Shown here: piece after piece, positions 5,410 to 6,908 of the stretch
How the letters are laid out: every line of letters begins with the position of its first letter
How positions within the stretch are numbered: the stretch's first letter is position 1
Notes under the pieces: generated by a model
The model's input: only the letters and a program-made list of their open reading frames with translations
What the model was told of the DNA's origin: nothing
Databases searched by the model: none
Made by a program: the position numbers and the translations under genes
Origin: GCA-020344715 sp050115935
GTDB lineage: Archaea; Thermoproteota; Bathyarchaeia; Bathyarchaeales; Bathyarchaeaceae
Assembly (NCBI GenBank): GCA_050115935.1
Contig: JASFPO010000107.1
Span: 1-6,908, forward strand
DNA length: 6,908 nt
Reading direction: 5' to 3'

Positions 5410-6780
5410 TTATTCCATGAGGTCTATTATTCGCTGCGCTTCTTTTGATAGAAAATCCATTTGCATTTCATCTAGTTTTTTTCCAAGCAAGGCTTCAATT
5501 TGATCAATGAAATCCATCAGTTTGTGTATTGCCCCATTCACGTTTCCCGAAGCTAAAAGATGTCTTGCGCTTTCTAATTTGGCTACCAGACTGTTTCCAG
5601 TTCCCTTGGGAAGGTTCAAAGTTCCAATTGTTCCAATCAGTTCACCCAAGGCTTCGGTTGGATCGGATGGTTTTGGATTCCAAGGCTCAACAAGAGGATA
5701 GCTATCTTTGTTCGCCTCATTGATGAGGTAGGGCTCATCCACTATTCTATCACTGCCCGCTTCATCCTGACTTATGCCTGAATAGTTATCAACTGCAACA
5801 TGGTCACTCCAATAGTTTCCACCAGAAGGGTAACCAGCGTCCCAAGTGTTTGCTGAGCGCCCAAATAGTTTCAGCACCTGTTTGGTGTTATCTATGAAGT
5901 TGTTATGGAAAAAACCGTTAGTGCTGGAATTCTCAAGGCAGACCCCACACTCATTATTTGAGACGAGGTTACCGATAAGGTGGTTAGTGCTGGAATAATA
6001 GAGGAAGACTCCCTCTTGGTTGTTGTTTGAGGCGTTGCAACCTGTGATAACATTATTGTCAGAAAGGACAAAGAAGATTCCACGGTGGTTGTTTGAAGCA
6101 GTGTTACTGATGATGGTGTTGTTCCCAGAAACGTAGAAGTACATTCCAGCCACATGGAAGAAGTAAGTTCCGAAATCGAAGTTGTTTAAGAAAGCTGTGT
6201 TGCTTGTAAGGCGGTTAGTGCTGGAAAAAGTGAGTGTGATCCCACTGAAGTCGTTCAAGGAAACTGTGTTACCATTGAGAACGTTATTGCCAGAACGCTC
6301 AAGGAGGATGCCAACCCTGTTATTTGAGGCAGAGTTGCCAGTGATGATGTTATCGTTGGAAAGGGTAAGAAAGACTCCACCGAAGTTGTTTGAGCAAGCG
6401 GAGTTATTAACAAGTATGTTATTATTGGAATGGTGAAGCTTGACTCCATAATCGAAGTTTGTGACTTCTATGTTTTTGAGGGTTACATTGCTTCTGTAGC
6501 CTAAGTCAATTCCTGTTTGACTTCCTGTGCCTTGAACGGTACAGCCTGATCCATCAACTACAATGTTGTTTCTCTCAACTATAAGTGAGTCATAAATGTT
6601 GTCTGTGAAAATGTAGACATCACCTTCCCGTTGAATTGGCGCTGTTGCAGGATCAATGCTTCCATCCGATCTAATGTATACCGCTCCACTTGCCTCGACT
6701 GGGTTAATATGGATCGGCAATGTTAACACACTTACAAGAAGCAAGAGCAGAATTAAACCAAAAACTTCTCTTCGCTGCAT
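5410..6780 (-). CDS. Secreted NosD-like parallel beta-helix protein with C-terminal helical (FIMAH-like) domain
   Basis: A 456-residue exported protein. Residues 1-30 are a Sec signal: MQRRE, a Leu-rich core (LILLLLLVSVLTL) and a likely cleavage after VEAS. Residues about 50-118 begin the right-handed beta helix, and about 121-300 are tandem coils of 22-23 residues with the Asn-rich pattern N-x-I-x-x-N-x-x-S-x-N-x-x-G-I, as in NosD/CASH-type proteins. A conserved capping region follows (NTWDAGYPSGGNYWSDH, 311-327, to about 365). The last 80 residues (about 375-456, NLPKGTGNSLVAKLESA then INKLMDF-like helices, here IHKLMDFIDQIEALLGKKL) match a small all-helical domain common at the end of secreted archaeal and bacterial proteins, which I recall as FIMAH. 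There is no C-terminal membrane anchor. The likely role is surface polysaccharide binding or cleavage. NosD proper (copper insertion) is unlikely, as no nos genes are nearby. Confidence 0.82.
   Translation of the reverse strand: MQRREVFGLILLLLLVSVLTLPIHINPVEASGAVYIRSDGSIDPATAPIQREGDVYIFTDNIYDSLIVERNNIVVDGSGCTVQGTGSQTGIDLGYRSNVTLKNIEVTNFDYGVKLHHSNNNILVNNSACSNNFGGVFLTLSNDNIITGNSASNNRVGILLERSGNNVLNGNTVSLNDFSGITLTFSSTNRLTSNTAFLNNFDFGTYFFHVAGMYFYVSGNNTIISNTASNNHRGIFFVLSDNNVITGCNASNNNQEGVFLYYSSTNHLIGNLVSNNECGVCLENSSTNGFFHNNFIDNTKQVLKLFGRSANTWDAGYPSGGNYWSDHVAVDNYSGISQDEAGSDRIVDEPYLINEANKDSYPLVEPWNPKPSDPTEALGELIGTIGTLNLPKGTGNSLVAKLESARHLLASGNVNGAIHKLMDFIDQIEALLGKKLDEMQMDFLSKEAQRIIDLME
5920..6420 (-). 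repeat. Tandem 66-69-bp coding repeats (beta-helix coils)
   Basis: Protein residues 121-287 divide into coils of 22-23 residues: 121-143, 144-165, 166-188, 221-242, 243-265 and 266-287, each ending in a Ser-x-Asn turn. The unit at 189-220 is 32 residues long, with an aromatic insertion (GTYFFHVAGMYFYVSGN) suggesting a bulged coil or one and a half coils. The DNA repeats are diverged but still similar, for example the recurring GTTGTTTGAGGC-like stretches on the plus strand. Confidence 0.7.
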
Positions 6781-6821
6781 GCTTCTTTCCCCCCTCTCTA
6801 GAGGGATAATACATGCACTCG

Positions 6822-6848
6822 TTTATTAATCCTAAGGAATTCTTAGAA
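6822..6848 (-). promoter_or_regulatory. Candidate promoter and 13-bp upstream element for the beta-helix gene
   Basis: On the minus strand TTCTAAGAATTCC (6848-6836) is followed after 6 nt by TTAATAAA (6829-6822). A start near 6800 gives a leader of about 20 nt, containing a G-run (GAGGGGGG) as ribosome site 8 to 10 nt before the ATG at 6780. The element is also part of a CTAAG-5-CTTAG inverted repeat at 6832-6846. Confidence 0.5.
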
Positions 6849-6908
6849 TCAAGTCGCTGAACCTGCACGCATGTGGATCACAAATGGAGAGAATGGTTGG
6901 ATTTTATC
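6849..6908. other. Right edge upstream of the beta-helix gene, no gene seen
   Basis: Contains TCGCTGA (6854-6860), which also lies beyond the matching 13-bp element at 5373-5379. Short open frames reach the edge on both strands, but none has a ribosome site or recognisable product. Confidence 0.35.

Noticed and set aside
6182..6449. Reading frames on both strands inside the beta-helix gene
   Set aside because: They are shadow frames produced by the repeated coil sequence. None has a ribosome site or recognisable product.
5352..6848. The two 13-bp copies as direct repeats bounding a mobile element carrying the beta-helix gene
   Set aside because: There is no transposase, no terminal inverted repeats and no target-site duplication, and both copies sit at a fixed distance from TATA-like boxes, which fits promoters better.
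6852..6908. Minus-strand open frame at the right edge as the end of an upstream gene
   Set aside because: It covers fewer than 20 codons and shows no recognisable motif, so it cannot be told from chance.

Overview
The window looks archaeal, most likely from an uncultured TACK-type lineage (Bathyarchaeia-like is my guess from gene content, not something the sequence proves). Evidence: TATA boxes with purine-rich BRE-like flanks about 25 nt before predicted transcript starts, very short leaders with GAGGA-type ribosome sites, frequent TTG starts, heavy ATA/AGA/AGG codon use, an F420-type luciferase-like oxidoreductase, a thiolase/DUF35 pair, and a secreted NosD-type beta-helix protein with a small C-terminal helical domain.

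Layout. Left edge, minus strand: a cytosine deaminase of the yeast Fcy1 type (143-574), whose last 11 bases overlap the TTG start of a second minus-strand reading frame that runs off the window (1-153). Positions 575-997 are a divergent intergenic region with a promoter at each end and a 10-bp perfect inverted repeat in the middle. Plus strand, 998-3706: a tight three-gene unit of SCPx-type thiolase, DUF35 Zn-ribbon/OB-fold protein and LLM-class (probably F420-dependent) oxidoreductase. It converges with an 11-bp gap on a minus-strand acyl-CoA dehydrogenase (3718-5259) that carries an extra C-terminal winged-helix-like domain. Right side, minus strand: an exported parallel beta-helix protein (5410-6780).

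How they fit. Acyl-CoA dehydrogenase, thiolase/DUF35 and a deazaflavin-type oxidoreductase together suggest degradation or remodelling of a short or branched acyl-CoA or a ketone/alcohol derivative. The thiolase keeps its catalytic Cys and His residues, so it is predicted to be a real C-C bond-forming or -cleaving thiolase. The HMG-CoA synthase that often accompanies archaeal thiolase/DUF35 pairs is not in the window, so a mevalonate role is not shown by context. The deaminase belongs to pyrimidine salvage and looks unrelated to the operon.

The most unusual observations are: an identical 13-bp element placed exactly 6 nt before a TATA-like box in front of both minus-strand genes on the right; the acyl-CoA dehydrogenase/winged-helix fusion; a 7-bp tandem duplication that pushes an ATG out of frame at the thiolase start; and loss of the fourth Zn-ribbon cysteine in the DUF35 protein. 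No rRNA, tRNA, CRISPR array, transposase or clear mobile-element end was seen.
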